A DNA stretch of 58,157 nucleotides from Opitutia bacterium. GTDB taxonomy: Bacteria; Verrucomicrobiota; Verrucomicrobiia; Opitutales; Opitutaceae. A model generated the notes under the pieces. The model ran no database searches and was not told where the DNA came from. It was given only the letters and a program-made list of their open reading frames with translations. The translations under genes and the position numbers were made by a program. Of this stretch, positions 1 through 9,223 are shown piece after piece (within the stretch, counting starts at the first letter, position 1; the number at the start of each line of letters is the position of its first letter). Location: NCBI GenBank assembly GCA_003142615.1, contig PLMW01000088.1, forward strand, positions 1-58,157, in the 5' to 3' direction.

Positions 1-103
1 TAGCTCCTAGCTTCTGGCCTTCCGCCGTCGCTCCTCGAGCTAGGGCGAGACAAGCTGGCTCTTGGCTTCCGCCACCGCACCCACTCGTCTCCCCTTCAGA
101 ATA

Positions 104-2498
104 TCACTCGGCCCTCAGCGCCACGATTGGGTCGACCTTCGCCGCGCGGCGGGCGGGGAAGTAAACGGACAAGGCGGCCACAATTCCCAGCAGACCCACG
201 GAAGCGATGAAGACCAAGGGATCGTGGGCGCTGACTTGAAACAACTGATTCGCCAGGAGACGCGCCAATCCGAACGCAGCCGCCAGACCGATCACGATGC
301 CGATGATAGTCGGTTTCATCCCGCCGATCAAAACCAGCCGGATGATGTCGCGCCGCTGAGCCCCCAGGGCGGAGCGAATGGAGAGTTCCCGGGTCCGCTG
401 GCCGATGGCGTACGACATGACGCCGTAAATGCCGATGCAGGCGAGGCTGATGGCGACCATGGCAAACAGACCCAACAGCACCAGCGCCGTGCGTCGGGGT
501 GCCAGCGACCGGTGGACGGCCTGTTCGAGCGTACGGACGTTGGCGATGGGTTGATCGGGATCGGCTTCGAGGATGGTTTTCCTGACGGTCGCCACGAGAG
601 TCAAGGGGGGCAGTGCGCTCCGCACGACGATGCCGGGGTCGTTGGGGAAGTGAGCTTGGGGACCATACACTCTTGGGCGGGGATCATACTCGATGTCCCG
701 CTGCCGGACTGGCGCAACGATGCCCACAATCTCACAGGTCTTGCCCAAAAAATTCACCTGCTGCCCGATGGGGTTCTCATTGGGGTAGAGGTCGCGCGCG
801 ACGCGGGTGTCAATCACCAGAACCGGCGGCGCCGTCGGGCTGTTGTCCGCTTCCGTGATCACGCGTCCGCGCAGCAGCGTGATTCCCATGGTGGAGAAAT
901 AGTCGCCATTCACGCTGGAGACTCCGACCGAATACTGTTGTCCGGGCGGTCGCGGTCGGTCCGTCCGATCAACGAATTCACCTCGATCCCCCCTGTCTCC
1001 CAGCGGCAAAGAGGAAATCGCCCCGACGGATTCCACCCCCGGCAGGGCCCGGAGGCGTCCGACCAGGTCCTTGGTGAAGCGCAGGCGGTCTTCATTCCGC
1101 GGGTATTTTGCCCGGGGAAACGACAGATCGAAGGCGAGGGTATGCCGGGGATTGAATCCGGGATCGACCTCCAGCAAACGGGTGAAGCTGCGCAGGAACA
1201 GGCCCGCCCCGATGAGCAACACCAGGGTGAACGCAAACTCGGACACCACCAAGAGGGATTGGGCCCGTCGTTTTGAGCGTGACGCCGATCCACGTTCCGT
1301 TTCCTTCAGGGCGTGGTTCACATCCGCCCTGGCCGCGCGCCACGCCGGGAGGATGCCAAACAGGACCCCGCAACCGCCCGCGACGAGAATGGAAAACAGC
1401 AGGACCTGGGTGTCGAGTCGGGGATGGAGCATCTGGGGCAGTTGCCCCGCCACCGTGCGCGCCAGCAAACGCATGCTGACGGTCGCGAACAGCAGGCCCA
1501 GCGCGCATCCGGACAGGGCAAGCAAAAGGCTCTCGGTCAGCATCTGCCGGACGATCCGCCACGAGTGCGCGCCCAAGGCAATCCGGACCGCCATCTCTCT
1601 CGAACGCGCGTTGCCGCGCGGCCAGCATCAGGTTGGAAACATTCGCGCAGGCGATCAACAGGACCAGGGCCACCGCGCCGAGGAGGAGGACGAACATCGG
1701 ACGGGTGCCTCTCACGAAAATCTCCTGGAGAGGAGTTACCAAAACGCTCCAGTCCTTTTTAAAGGAAGGATATTCCGCCGCGAGCCGTTGTTTGATTCCC
1801 CGAAGTTCTGTCTGCGCCTCGGATGCGGTGATTCCCGGTAGCAGGCGTCCCACCACCCGCCGCCAGTGAAGGTCGCGTCCCCAATACGTCCCGGGAGCAT
1901 CAATCACCTCGGGAACGAGAAACTGGACCTCGTCCTGCAACAGCGCACGCGGCGGAAGCACGCCGATGACGGTGTAGGGAGTCTGGTCGAGTGAGACCTT
2001 GCTGCCGACCACTCCCGCGTCACCGCCGTAATGGCTTTGCCAGAATTGATGGGTCAGCAGGATGACCTGATTGTTGCCGCCGGCGGCAGTCTCGCTGACT
2101 GCAAAACCGCGTCCAACCATCGGCGCGACTCCCAGCACCGACAGAAACTCGGCGGAGACCTGCAACCCCGTGACGCGCTCCGGGGATCCCATCCCGGTCA
2201 GATTCCGGCGTGTGTCCTCGTAGACGGCGAGATGGGCGAACTTGGAGCTGTGTTCGCGCCAATCCTTGAAGGCACCGCCGGACACCGAACCGTTGGGCCG
2301 GCCATCCGACAGCATTTCCATGATATCCACGAGCTGTTCGGCATGCGGATACGGCAGCGGCTGGAGCAGAGCCGAGTTGATCACGCTGAAAATGGCGGTG
2401 TTGGCGCCGATGCCGAGGGCGAGCGTGAGCACGGCCACGGCGGTAAAGGCAGGCGACTTGCGGAGCTGCCTCAGGGCATAGCGGAGGTCGAGGAGCAT
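104..2498 (-). pseudogene. ADOP/MacB-type ABC transporter permease, split by one frameshift
   Basis: The two halves are adjacent minus-strand frames. The 5' half opens with MLLDLRYALRQLRKSPAFT, a start typical of acidobacterial duplicated orphan permeases, followed by the first transmembrane segment, a MacB-like periplasmic domain and the segment NVSNLMLA. The 3' half resumes at MAVRIALGA, carries more FtsX-like segments and a second periplasmic domain, and ends VALRAE. Removing the plus-strand C at about 1619 restores the expected junction NLMLARGNARSREMAVRIAL and gives a protein of about 797 residues, the usual family length. An alternative start lies 10 codons upstream at 2528; the MLLDL start is chosen by family resemblance. 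Such proteins sit in the inner membrane, often without a cognate ATPase nearby, and none is seen here. Whether the frameshift is a true mutation or a sequencing error in an alternating GC run cannot be told from the sequence. Confidence 0.85.
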
Positions 2499-2977
2499 GG
2501 GGGTGGGAATGCCGGCGGTACCAATCAAGTACCCAGCCCGGGCAAAAAGGTTACGGTTTTTCTACAGTATCTCAGAGGGGGCCACGCCTTAACTCTTGAC
2601 AGGCCTAGTTTCGAGGGCGCCAGCCATCGCTTCTTGGGTAAGCTCAGACGGGATCGGCCTAAACAATTGCGATCGGGCGGGCGGACTGCGTCACGGCTTG
2701 ACTCCAGACATCCCCTTTTGAGCTATTCGAACTTGCTTCTGCCTTCGCCCCGTACCTATCGATTACCGCGGACGACAGCCTGACGTTGGCGGCTGGGGCT
2801 GCGGCGAGCGTCATAGGTCCCTGCCGGCCCGGTCTGCCACAGCCAGCCCACCGCGGCCACGCCTCTTCGCTTTTCCCGTCGCCAATCCACCGAGGCCACA
2901 GTCCGACTACCCCACCCTTTCCCCGCCCAGGCCGTCAATCGCGGAGGCTGACCGTGGGCCCAAGGCCCACGGAATGG
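2499..2977. other. Intergenic region without a recognisable gene
   Basis: About 480 bases lie between the 5' end of the permease gene and the 3' end of the first STT3-like gene. The short open frames here have no recognisable composition or motif. The only clear structure is the hairpin at 2952-2972. Promoter elements for the permease should lie just above 2500, but I cannot place them with confidence. Confidence 0.5.
2952..2972 (-). terminator. Hairpin directly downstream of the first STT3-like gene
   Basis: CCGTGGGCC and GGCCCACGG form a perfect 9-bp stem with a 3-base CAA loop, 5 bases beyond the stop codon of the minus-strand gene ending at 2978. No T-tract follows, so it is either a weak terminator or an mRNA 3'-end stabilising hairpin. 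Confidence 0.5.
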
Positions 2978-5446
2978 CTAGAGGCGGCCGCGCAAGTCGC
3001 TGGGCAATAAATCCAGCGCAAGCTCGCGCAGGCGTTGGTCCGCAATCGCCACACCAAACGCTTTGCACAACACCTGCAGGCGGTAAAGCGAACCTGTCGT
3101 GAGCCAGCGCAATTTTTCCTCATCCACCTCCGCCAGACAGCGGCGCACCTGGTCGCGAGCCAGATCCATATGCTTGCCGCGCGCCAGCACGACGGCCAAG
3201 CTGACCCGCCGGTCCCACAGCATGACGCGATCGGCTCCGCCAGAAAGGCGCCGCTGCAGTAGCTCAACGGTGTGGACAAAGCCGGCCGTATCACCACGGG
3301 CGATCTCAACCTGGGCCCGGGCCACCAAGGCGCCGAGATCGGCCGGATAGCGCCGCAGCGCCTGACCCGCCAACGCCGCAAGTTCGAGCTGCCCCATTTC
3401 GACGAAATACTCCGCGATCCGGCTTAACGCCGCCGCACTGTCCTGCTCCTCGACTATTTCAAGAATTGCCACCGACTGTCCTTCAAATCCGGCAATGGTC
3501 GGAAGTTGATAGGGCACCGGCCGGAGCCAAGGTGGCAGATTCCAGTCATGCCACGTCTTAAGAACCGTACCCTCAAGCTGGCCCATCCCCATGCGCGCAT
3601 AAACGTCGAGATAGGAATCCCACGACGGGATGATGATGTGCGTGATCGTGCGCCGGTCGATCAATTCCTTCGCCTCCTCCGGGGTTGACGCGCTGACGAT
3701 CCGGACAGCTGCCTCAAGACCATTCCGGTTTTCCCAGCCGAGCGTTGCCAGTCCGCGCAGCCCGCCGTAATAATGCAGGGTGATGGTCTCGTTGTGGGGC
3801 GCCAGAATCACCGCCCGTCCAGCCCCCGCGTGGATCGCGAGCCAGCGGGCCAAGTCCCGCTCGATCAGCCCAAAAATCTCGGACTCGTCGAGCGCATTCT
3901 TCATCCCGGCGTCCGCTGGAGGGATAATCTGAATTGCGCCCAGCACGAGCATCGGCGCCACGAATCCTAACCAAACCCAGCGGGTGAGACGATGGCTGAA
4001 CGCTTCACCGATCGCCGCCGTGGCCGCGACCAGCAGGGCAAGCAGAACCGCATCGGCCTGATTCCACCAACTAAGCTGCCGGCAGGCGAATCCGATGGCG
4101 ACGAACACCGGTCCCAGCGCGACTGCGAGGGACGCCCGGGATGCCATTCCCGTGCGGCGGCGCAGGACCAACCAGCCCGCCGGCAGCACCAGCAACACCG
4201 GCAACACCGTGGCCCAAACCTTGGGTGTAATGAATTCATCGACCAGCCAGCCCCATAGGCTGGTCTCCCGCACGTCGCCCGGCAGTCTGGTCAGCCGGAA
4301 CGAGGACAGATCCACCTCCAAAAACCCCAAGCTGTGGGTCAGCCCCATCGCAACGGGCACCGCCGCCAAGGCCGCGACCGCAAGCACGAGGACGATAATT
4401 TCACGGAGACTCCAGGAAGGTTTCCCCCGCTCGATCCAGGCCACCGCCCGTGCCAGTACCGTACCTCCGCCCAGCCACGCCAGCCCGTAAAGCGGGTGAT
4501 TGACCCGCAGCTGCCATGACCCCAGGTGCGCGGGGAAGTACTCGATCAGGTAAATCCCAAGGCTGGTCGCGGCTCCACCGAGTGCCCAGGCATGCCATGG
4601 CAGGGGCCCCCGCACCCCAGCCGGGTTTACCTTCGCGTCGCCACGGTTAACGCAGGCCGCGATCAGTCCACCCAAGGCGATACCGACGAGAATCGGCACC
4701 TGGCCGGCCACGCCAATCCACAGTCCAAGGCCGCCCGTGATGCCGCCGACGAAAAACCAGCGCCGCGCCCGACCTCCCGCGTCCGCTGCCGTCGAATACG
4801 CTGCGCGGATCCCCGCCAGCAGCGGAAGCACACTCCAGAATGCACAAGCCCGCACCAGTCCCTGATCGCCAGGCGCCCCTGGCAAAAATCCCGCAGCGAA
4901 CGGGAAAATGGCCGCCATTCCAATCGAGAGCAATGCGGCTGGATAAGCGCCGAACTGCCACGCCGCAAAAATCGTGGCCACCCCCAGGAGCAGCAGATGC
5001 AGCAACGGGTCGGCAAACAGCGCCGCCCGCTCCACGGACGCGCCGGACGGGCGGCCGGAAATCATATGGTCGAGCCACGCGATCGCTCCCAGCCACCAAC
5101 GATAAGGCGAAGCTGCATACACCTCCCGGCCGAACGGCGCATTCTCATAATCGATGTGCCGCACCCGCCATTCCCGGCGAGTGAACATTTGCCGGGTCTG
5201 GTCGAGCCACTCATAGCTGATGCCGTCGTGGTCCGGCACAATCAACCGGGGTTGCCAGCCGGCGTAATCGACCGGCGTGGACGCGTCGACCGCCGGCTCC
5301 GCCACGGACCGTTCGGCAATCCCCGACACATAGTCAACCCGCCGCACCCGCAGGGTGTTGGTCCAGATCAGGAATCCGAAGGCACAGAGCGGGAATGCCA
5401 CCCAGGCGCGGAAAGAAAGTCGGAAGGGGTTGCTCAATGGGGTCAC
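2978..5446 (-). CDS. STT3/AglB-like GT-C membrane protein with TPR-like tail, copy 1 (GTC1)
   Basis: This is a multispanning membrane protein of about 822 residues. After the first hydrophobic segment comes a loop with EWRVRHIDYENAPFGRE and then SPYRWWLGAIAW, which resembles the first external loop of STT3-type oligosaccharyltransferases. A long hydrophobic region follows, with a block YLIEYFPAHLGSW...NHPLYGLAW shared with both paralogues. The last 140 or so residues look like helical TPR-type repeats and end LRELALDLLPSDLRGRL. The metal-ligand motif equivalent to DHH is G-D-Q here (codons at 4862-4870), so catalytic activity is doubtful. The chosen GTG start at 5446 (VTPLSNPFRL) aligns with the other two copies; the same frame stays open to 5581 and would overlap the divergent CRTAC1a start. 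It is probably an inner-membrane protein. Transfer of a lipid-linked sugar is family knowledge; the substrate is unknown. Confidence 0.65.
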   Translation of the reverse strand: MTPLSNPFRLSFRAWVAFPLCAFGFLIWTNTLRVRRVDYVSGIAERSVAEPAVDASTPVDYAGWQPRLIVPDHDGISYEWLDQTRQMFTRREWRVRHIDYENAPFGREVYAASPYRWWLGAIAWLDHMISGRPSGASVERAALFADPLLHLLLLGVATIFAAWQFGAYPAALLSIGMAAIFPFAAGFLPGAPGDQGLVRACAFWSVLPLLAGIRAAYSTAADAGGRARRWFFVGGITGGLGLWIGVAGQVPILVGIALGGLIAACVNRGDAKVNPAGVRGPLPWHAWALGGAATSLGIYLIEYFPAHLGSWQLRVNHPLYGLAWLGGGTVLARAVAWIERGKPSWSLREIIVLVLAVAALAAVPVAMGLTHSLGFLEVDLSSFRLTRLPGDVRETSLWGWLVDEFITPKVWATVLPVLLVLPAGWLVLRRRTGMASRASLAVALGPVFVAIGFACRQLSWWNQADAVLLALLVAATAAIGEAFSHRLTRWVWLGFVAPMLVLGAIQIIPPADAGMKNALDESEIFGLIERDLARWLAIHAGAGRAVILAPHNETITLHYYGGLRGLATLGWENRNGLEAAVRIVSASTPEEAKELIDRRTITHIIIPSWDSYLDVYARMGMGQLEGTVLKTWHDWNLPPWLRPVPYQLPTIAGFEGQSVAILEIVEEQDSAAALSRIAEYFVEMGQLELAALAGQALRRYPADLGALVARAQVEIARGDTAGFVHTVELLQRRLSGGADRVMLWDRRVSLAVVLARGKHMDLARDQVRRCLAEVDEEKLRWLTTGSLYRLQVLCKAFGVAIADQRLRELALDLLPSDLRGRL

Positions 5447-5500
5447 TGCATTTGCCGCAGGTTTCGGAATCACGCATGCAATTGCACCAAGCAGGATGGG

Positions 5501-5544
5501 GCAAGCAAAGTTCGGTTCCACGAGTTGGTAAACTCCACTTGACT
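5501..5544. promoter_or_regulatory. Conserved element of the GTC1/CRTAC1a divergent promoter region
   Basis: GCAAGCAAAGTTCGGTT at 5501-5517 recurs with one mismatch at 15431-15447 in the second divergent region. In both places a CTTGACT block follows 37-38 bases after the element begins (here 5538-5544). TTGACT could be a -35 box for the plus-strand gene starting at 5580. The shared element could be a regulator site or the promoter of the minus-strand gene. Confidence 0.5.
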
Positions 5545-5579
5545 CCGTGGAGGGAGGTTCGTCCCATCTTCGCCCGACC

Positions 5580-8500
5580 ATGTCAGCCGCCGAGAATTAT
5601 GAACGCCCCGGGATGCGGGCTGCCGCTGAGCATGCCGTCCGCTGCGGAATGCTGGCGGGAGGCCTGTTCGCCGGTCTGGCCGCCTGGGCGGCGGATCCCG
5701 CGGGCGGCATCACCGAAAAGCCGCTCGCACCGCACCCCTTCCCGCGCGGGAAAACCATGTTTGTGCAGCTCCCGCCCGAAGCGACCGGCGTGCGGACGGA
5801 GAATCGCTACGCCGACCCCAGGATGTGGGGGGAACTCTATCAGGAATTCGAGGGCGGATCGATCGGCACCGGGGTGGCCATCGGAGACTATGACGGCGAC
5901 GGCCGGCCCGACCTATTTGTCGTGAGCAAGACCGAAAGCTGCCGGCTCTTTCGCAACCTCGGCAACTGGAAATTCGAGGATGTGACGGAGAAGGCCGGGG
6001 TCGGCGACAAGGGCGCCGCGGCCGGCATCTGGAAGCATGGGGTGACGTTTGTCGACGTGAACAACGATGGCCGGCTGGACATCTATGTATGCCGATTCAA
6101 TGCCCCGAATCTCCTCTACATCAACCAGGGCGATGGAACCTTCAAGGAGATGGCCCATGCCTATGGGCTCGATGTGAAGGATGCGTCCGTCATGGCGGCC
6201 TTTTGCGACTACGACCGCGACGGCTGGCTCGATGTTTACATTACGACCAATCTATTGGACAACGTCAGGCATCCGAACGGCCAGCGCGGTTATCTTTTCC
6301 ACAACAATCGCGACGGGACGTTTACCGATGTGACCGATCGTGCGGGCATCAGCGGCGAAGGGGCGAGCCATTCCGCCACTTGGTGGGACTATGACAACGA
6401 CGGCTGGCCCGATCTTTACGTGGCGAACGACTACGGCGTTCCCGACAAACTTTACCACAACAACCGGGACGGGACGTTCACCGGCACGCTCGATCGCGTC
6501 CTGCCGCACACGTCGTTTTACTCGATGGGCTCGGACTTGGGCGACGTGAACAACGACGGACTCATCGACTTTCTCGTCGCCGACATGGCCACGATGACCC
6601 ACCAGAAGGACCAAAACTCCATTGCCCAAGCGCGCGAGAGAGCCGTGGAACTGGACAATTCCATCGCGGCGCCGAAGTACCACCGCAGCGCCCTCTACCT
6701 GAACACCGGCATGGGCCGCTGTCTCGAAGCAGCCTACCTTGCCGGCATAGCCCACACCGACTGGACGTGGTCGCCGCGCCTCGAAGACCTGGACAACGAC
6801 GGGCGCCTCGACCTCTTCGTGACCAACGGCTTTAACCGGGATCCCAACCCCGACGTCTACTCGCGCATGATGAGCGCGGGAAGCCTGGCCGAGCGCAACC
6901 GCATCATGTACGACAGCCCCGTTCTGGTCGAAACCCATCTCGCCTTTCGCAACCTCGGCGACCTGCAGTTTGAAAACGTCGGTGCCGCCTGGGGCCTCGA
7001 CCAGAAGGGCGTGAGTTTCGGCGCTGCCTTTGGTGATTTGGGCGGCGACGGCAACCTCGACCTTGTCTACTCCAACTTTCAGAGCGGGGTCAGCGTTTTC
7101 CGCAACGACAACGACACCGGCCACCGCGTGATGATCGATCTGCGGGGGACCATCTCCAACCGTTTCGGCGTGGGTGCGACGGTGCGGATCGAAAGCGCCC
7201 TGGGCGTGCAGGTGCGCCAGCTCTGGCTGGCCCGTGGCTATTCGTCCAGCAGCGAGCCGGCGGTTCATTTTGGCCTCGGCGGAGACACGAGCATCAGGCG
7301 CATGGTTGTGACGTGGCCCAGCGGCCACGTGCAGACGTTCGAGAACCTGGCCGTCGACCGGCGGTTCACCATCACGGAGCCGTCGGGTCCGGCGCCGGCG
7401 CTGCCGACCGAAGTGAATCCGCCGCCGGCCGGACAGTTTACCGAGGTGAGCGAGCCAACCGGTCTGGCACTGCGATCGCGCGAAGAACCGGTGGACGAAT
7501 CCTCCCTGCAACGGCTGGTCCCCGTGCGTCTCAACCGCCGCGGCCCCGGCCTCGCAGTAGGGGATATTGAGGGCAACGGAAGGGATGCTGTGGTCATGGG
7601 CGGCACGACCCTAGATCCCCTGCGCATCCTGCGTGGCGCGGCCTCGGGGCAATTCACGGGTGGCGATGCCCCGGCGCTCGCGAGTGGCGCCGAGGTCAAT
7701 GACGGGCCCGTGCTCTTGTTCGATGCCGATGGTGATGGGAAGGAAGACCTGCTGGTGACCAAAGGCGGCAACAGTCTGCCGGCCGGCGCACCGGAGTATC
7801 AACCGAGATTGTTCCTGAATGACGGCCATGGCGGCTTCCGGCTGGCGCCGGTGGACGCCTTGCCGCCGCTGTCGATCAGCGCGGGCGCGGTGGCGGCAGC
7901 CGACTTCGATCACGCCGGCCGGCTCGACCTGTTCATTGGCGGGCGCGTGCTGCCCGGCCAGTACCCGCTGCCGCCGTCGAGTGCGCTGCTCGCCAACCGC
8001 GGTGGCAGATTCGAGGATGTGACCGACGTGCTGGCGCCGGGGTTGCGCGAAGTCGGCATGGTGACCTCCGCCTTGTGGAGCGACGTGGATGGCGACGGCT
8101 GGCCGGATTTGCTGCTGACGCTCGACTGGGGCAACGTGAAGTATTTTCACAATAACCGGGGCAAGGGCTTCGAGGACTGGACCGAGAAAGCGGGCTTTGC
8201 CGCCGCCGGCACCGGGTGGTGGAACTCAATCGCCGCGGCGGATTTCAATGGCGATGGCCGGATTGACTACGTGGTCGGCAACCTCGGCCTGAACACCCAG
8301 TATCACGCCGACCCCGCGCATCCTGTGTTGCTTTTCTCGGGTGACTTCAAGGGCGACGGTTCGACGCAGCTCATCGAGGGTTACCACGAAGGCGATCGGC
8401 TCTATCCCTGGCGCAGCCGCCGGAGTCTCGGCGCCGCGATTCCCTCGATTCTGAAACGCTTTCCCCGCAACGAATATTACGCACGGGCCACCTTGGGCGA

Positions 8501-9221
8501 GATTCTCGGGGAGGAGAAGCTGGCGCAAGCCCGGCGCTTTGCGGCGACGGAGTTTCGCAGCGGCGTGTTCCTCAGCCAGCCTGACGGCACCTACCGCTTC
8601 GAACCCCTGCCCCGCCTTGCGCAAATCTCGCCGTTGCAGGGCTTGGTCGCGGGTGATTTTGATGGCGACGGCCACGCCGACATTTATGCGGTGCAGAACT
8701 CCTACGCCCCAATTCCGGCTGTCGGCCGCTTCAACAACGGCCTCAGCCAGCTGCTGCGCGGCGACGGCCACGGCCATTTCACGCCGGTGCCGGTGGCCGA
8801 GAGCGGCCTGCTCGTGCCGGGCGACGCCAAGGCCCTGGCGGTGCTCGATCTCGATCAGGATGGCTGGTCCGATTTTCTGGTCTCGCGGAATAACAATACC
8901 ACGCTGGCTTTCCGCAACAACGGCGTGGCCGGCCGGCATTCTCTGCGCATCCTGCTGCGGGGACCCGCCGGCAATCCGACCGCCGTGGGCGCGCGCATTA
9001 CGGTCGAACTCGCCGACGGCTCGGCGCAAACCAGCGAGGTCTACGCCGGCTCGGGCTACTACAGCCAGTCCACGGCCGCGTGTTTCTTCGGCTACCCGGA
9101 TGCCAATCCCCCGAGGAATATCCGCGTCCGCTGGCCGTCGGGGGTCACCACGGAACACGGCTTCCCGCCGAATGCATCCACCCTGACCCTTTCGCCGCCG
9201 CCACCAGCCGGGCAGCCGTGA
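5580..9221 (+). CDS. Secreted CRTAC1-type FG-GAP/VCBS + ASPIC/UnbV protein, copy a
   Basis: This is an exported protein of about 1,213 residues. An N-terminal hydrophobic segment (CGMLAGGLFAGLAAWAADP) acts as signal peptide. Two tandem modules follow. Each has several FG-GAP/VCBS repeats with calcium-loop motifs such as DYDGDGRPDL, DVNNDGRLDI, DYDNDGWPDL and DLDNDGRLDL, and each is capped by an ASPIC/UnbV domain (about residues 515-600, GVGATVRIE to VVTWPSGHVQTF; and about 1118-1200, VGARITVELADGS to RVRWPSGVTTEHG). The repeats should form Ca-binding beta-propellers. The ATG at 5580 (MSAAEN) is chosen because the third copy also begins MSAA at its own first codon. It is divergent from GTC1 and followed after 2 bases by CRTAC1b, so the two are probably cotranscribed and translationally coupled. 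Biochemical function is unknown; polymer or glycan binding at the cell surface is a guess. Confidence 0.85.
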   Translation: MSAAENYERPGMRAAAEHAVRCGMLAGGLFAGLAAWAADPAGGITEKPLAPHPFPRGKTMFVQLPPEATGVRTENRYADPRMWGELYQEFEGGSIGTGVAIGDYDGDGRPDLFVVSKTESCRLFRNLGNWKFEDVTEKAGVGDKGAAAGIWKHGVTFVDVNNDGRLDIYVCRFNAPNLLYINQGDGTFKEMAHAYGLDVKDASVMAAFCDYDRDGWLDVYITTNLLDNVRHPNGQRGYLFHNNRDGTFTDVTDRAGISGEGASHSATWWDYDNDGWPDLYVANDYGVPDKLYHNNRDGTFTGTLDRVLPHTSFYSMGSDLGDVNNDGLIDFLVADMATMTHQKDQNSIAQARERAVELDNSIAAPKYHRSALYLNTGMGRCLEAAYLAGIAHTDWTWSPRLEDLDNDGRLDLFVTNGFNRDPNPDVYSRMMSAGSLAERNRIMYDSPVLVETHLAFRNLGDLQFENVGAAWGLDQKGVSFGAAFGDLGGDGNLDLVYSNFQSGVSVFRNDNDTGHRVMIDLRGTISNRFGVGATVRIESALGVQVRQLWLARGYSSSSEPAVHFGLGGDTSIRRMVVTWPSGHVQTFENLAVDRRFTITEPSGPAPALPTEVNPPPAGQFTEVSEPTGLALRSREEPVDESSLQRLVPVRLNRRGPGLAVGDIEGNGRDAVVMGGTTLDPLRILRGAASGQFTGGDAPALASGAEVNDGPVLLFDADGDGKEDLLVTKGGNSLPAGAPEYQPRLFLNDGHGGFRLAPVDALPPLSISAGAVAAADFDHAGRLDLFIGGRVLPGQYPLPPSSALLANRGGRFEDVTDVLAPGLREVGMVTSALWSDVDGDGWPDLLLTLDWGNVKYFHNNRGKGFEDWTEKAGFAAAGTGWWNSIAAADFNGDGRIDYVVGNLGLNTQYHADPAHPVLLFSGDFKGDGSTQLIEGYHEGDRLYPWRSRRSLGAAIPSILKRFPRNEYYARATLGEILGEEKLAQARRFAATEFRSGVFLSQPDGTYRFEPLPRLAQISPLQGLVAGDFDGDGHADIYAVQNSYAPIPAVGRFNNGLSQLLRGDGHGHFTPVPVAESGLLVPGDAKALAVLDLDQDGWSDFLVSRNNNTTLAFRNNGVAGRHSLRILLRGPAGNPTAVGARITVELADGSAQTSEVYAGSGYYSQSTAACFFGYPDANPPRNIRVRWPSGVTTEHGFPPNASTLTLSPPPPAGQP

Positions 9222-9223
9222 CC

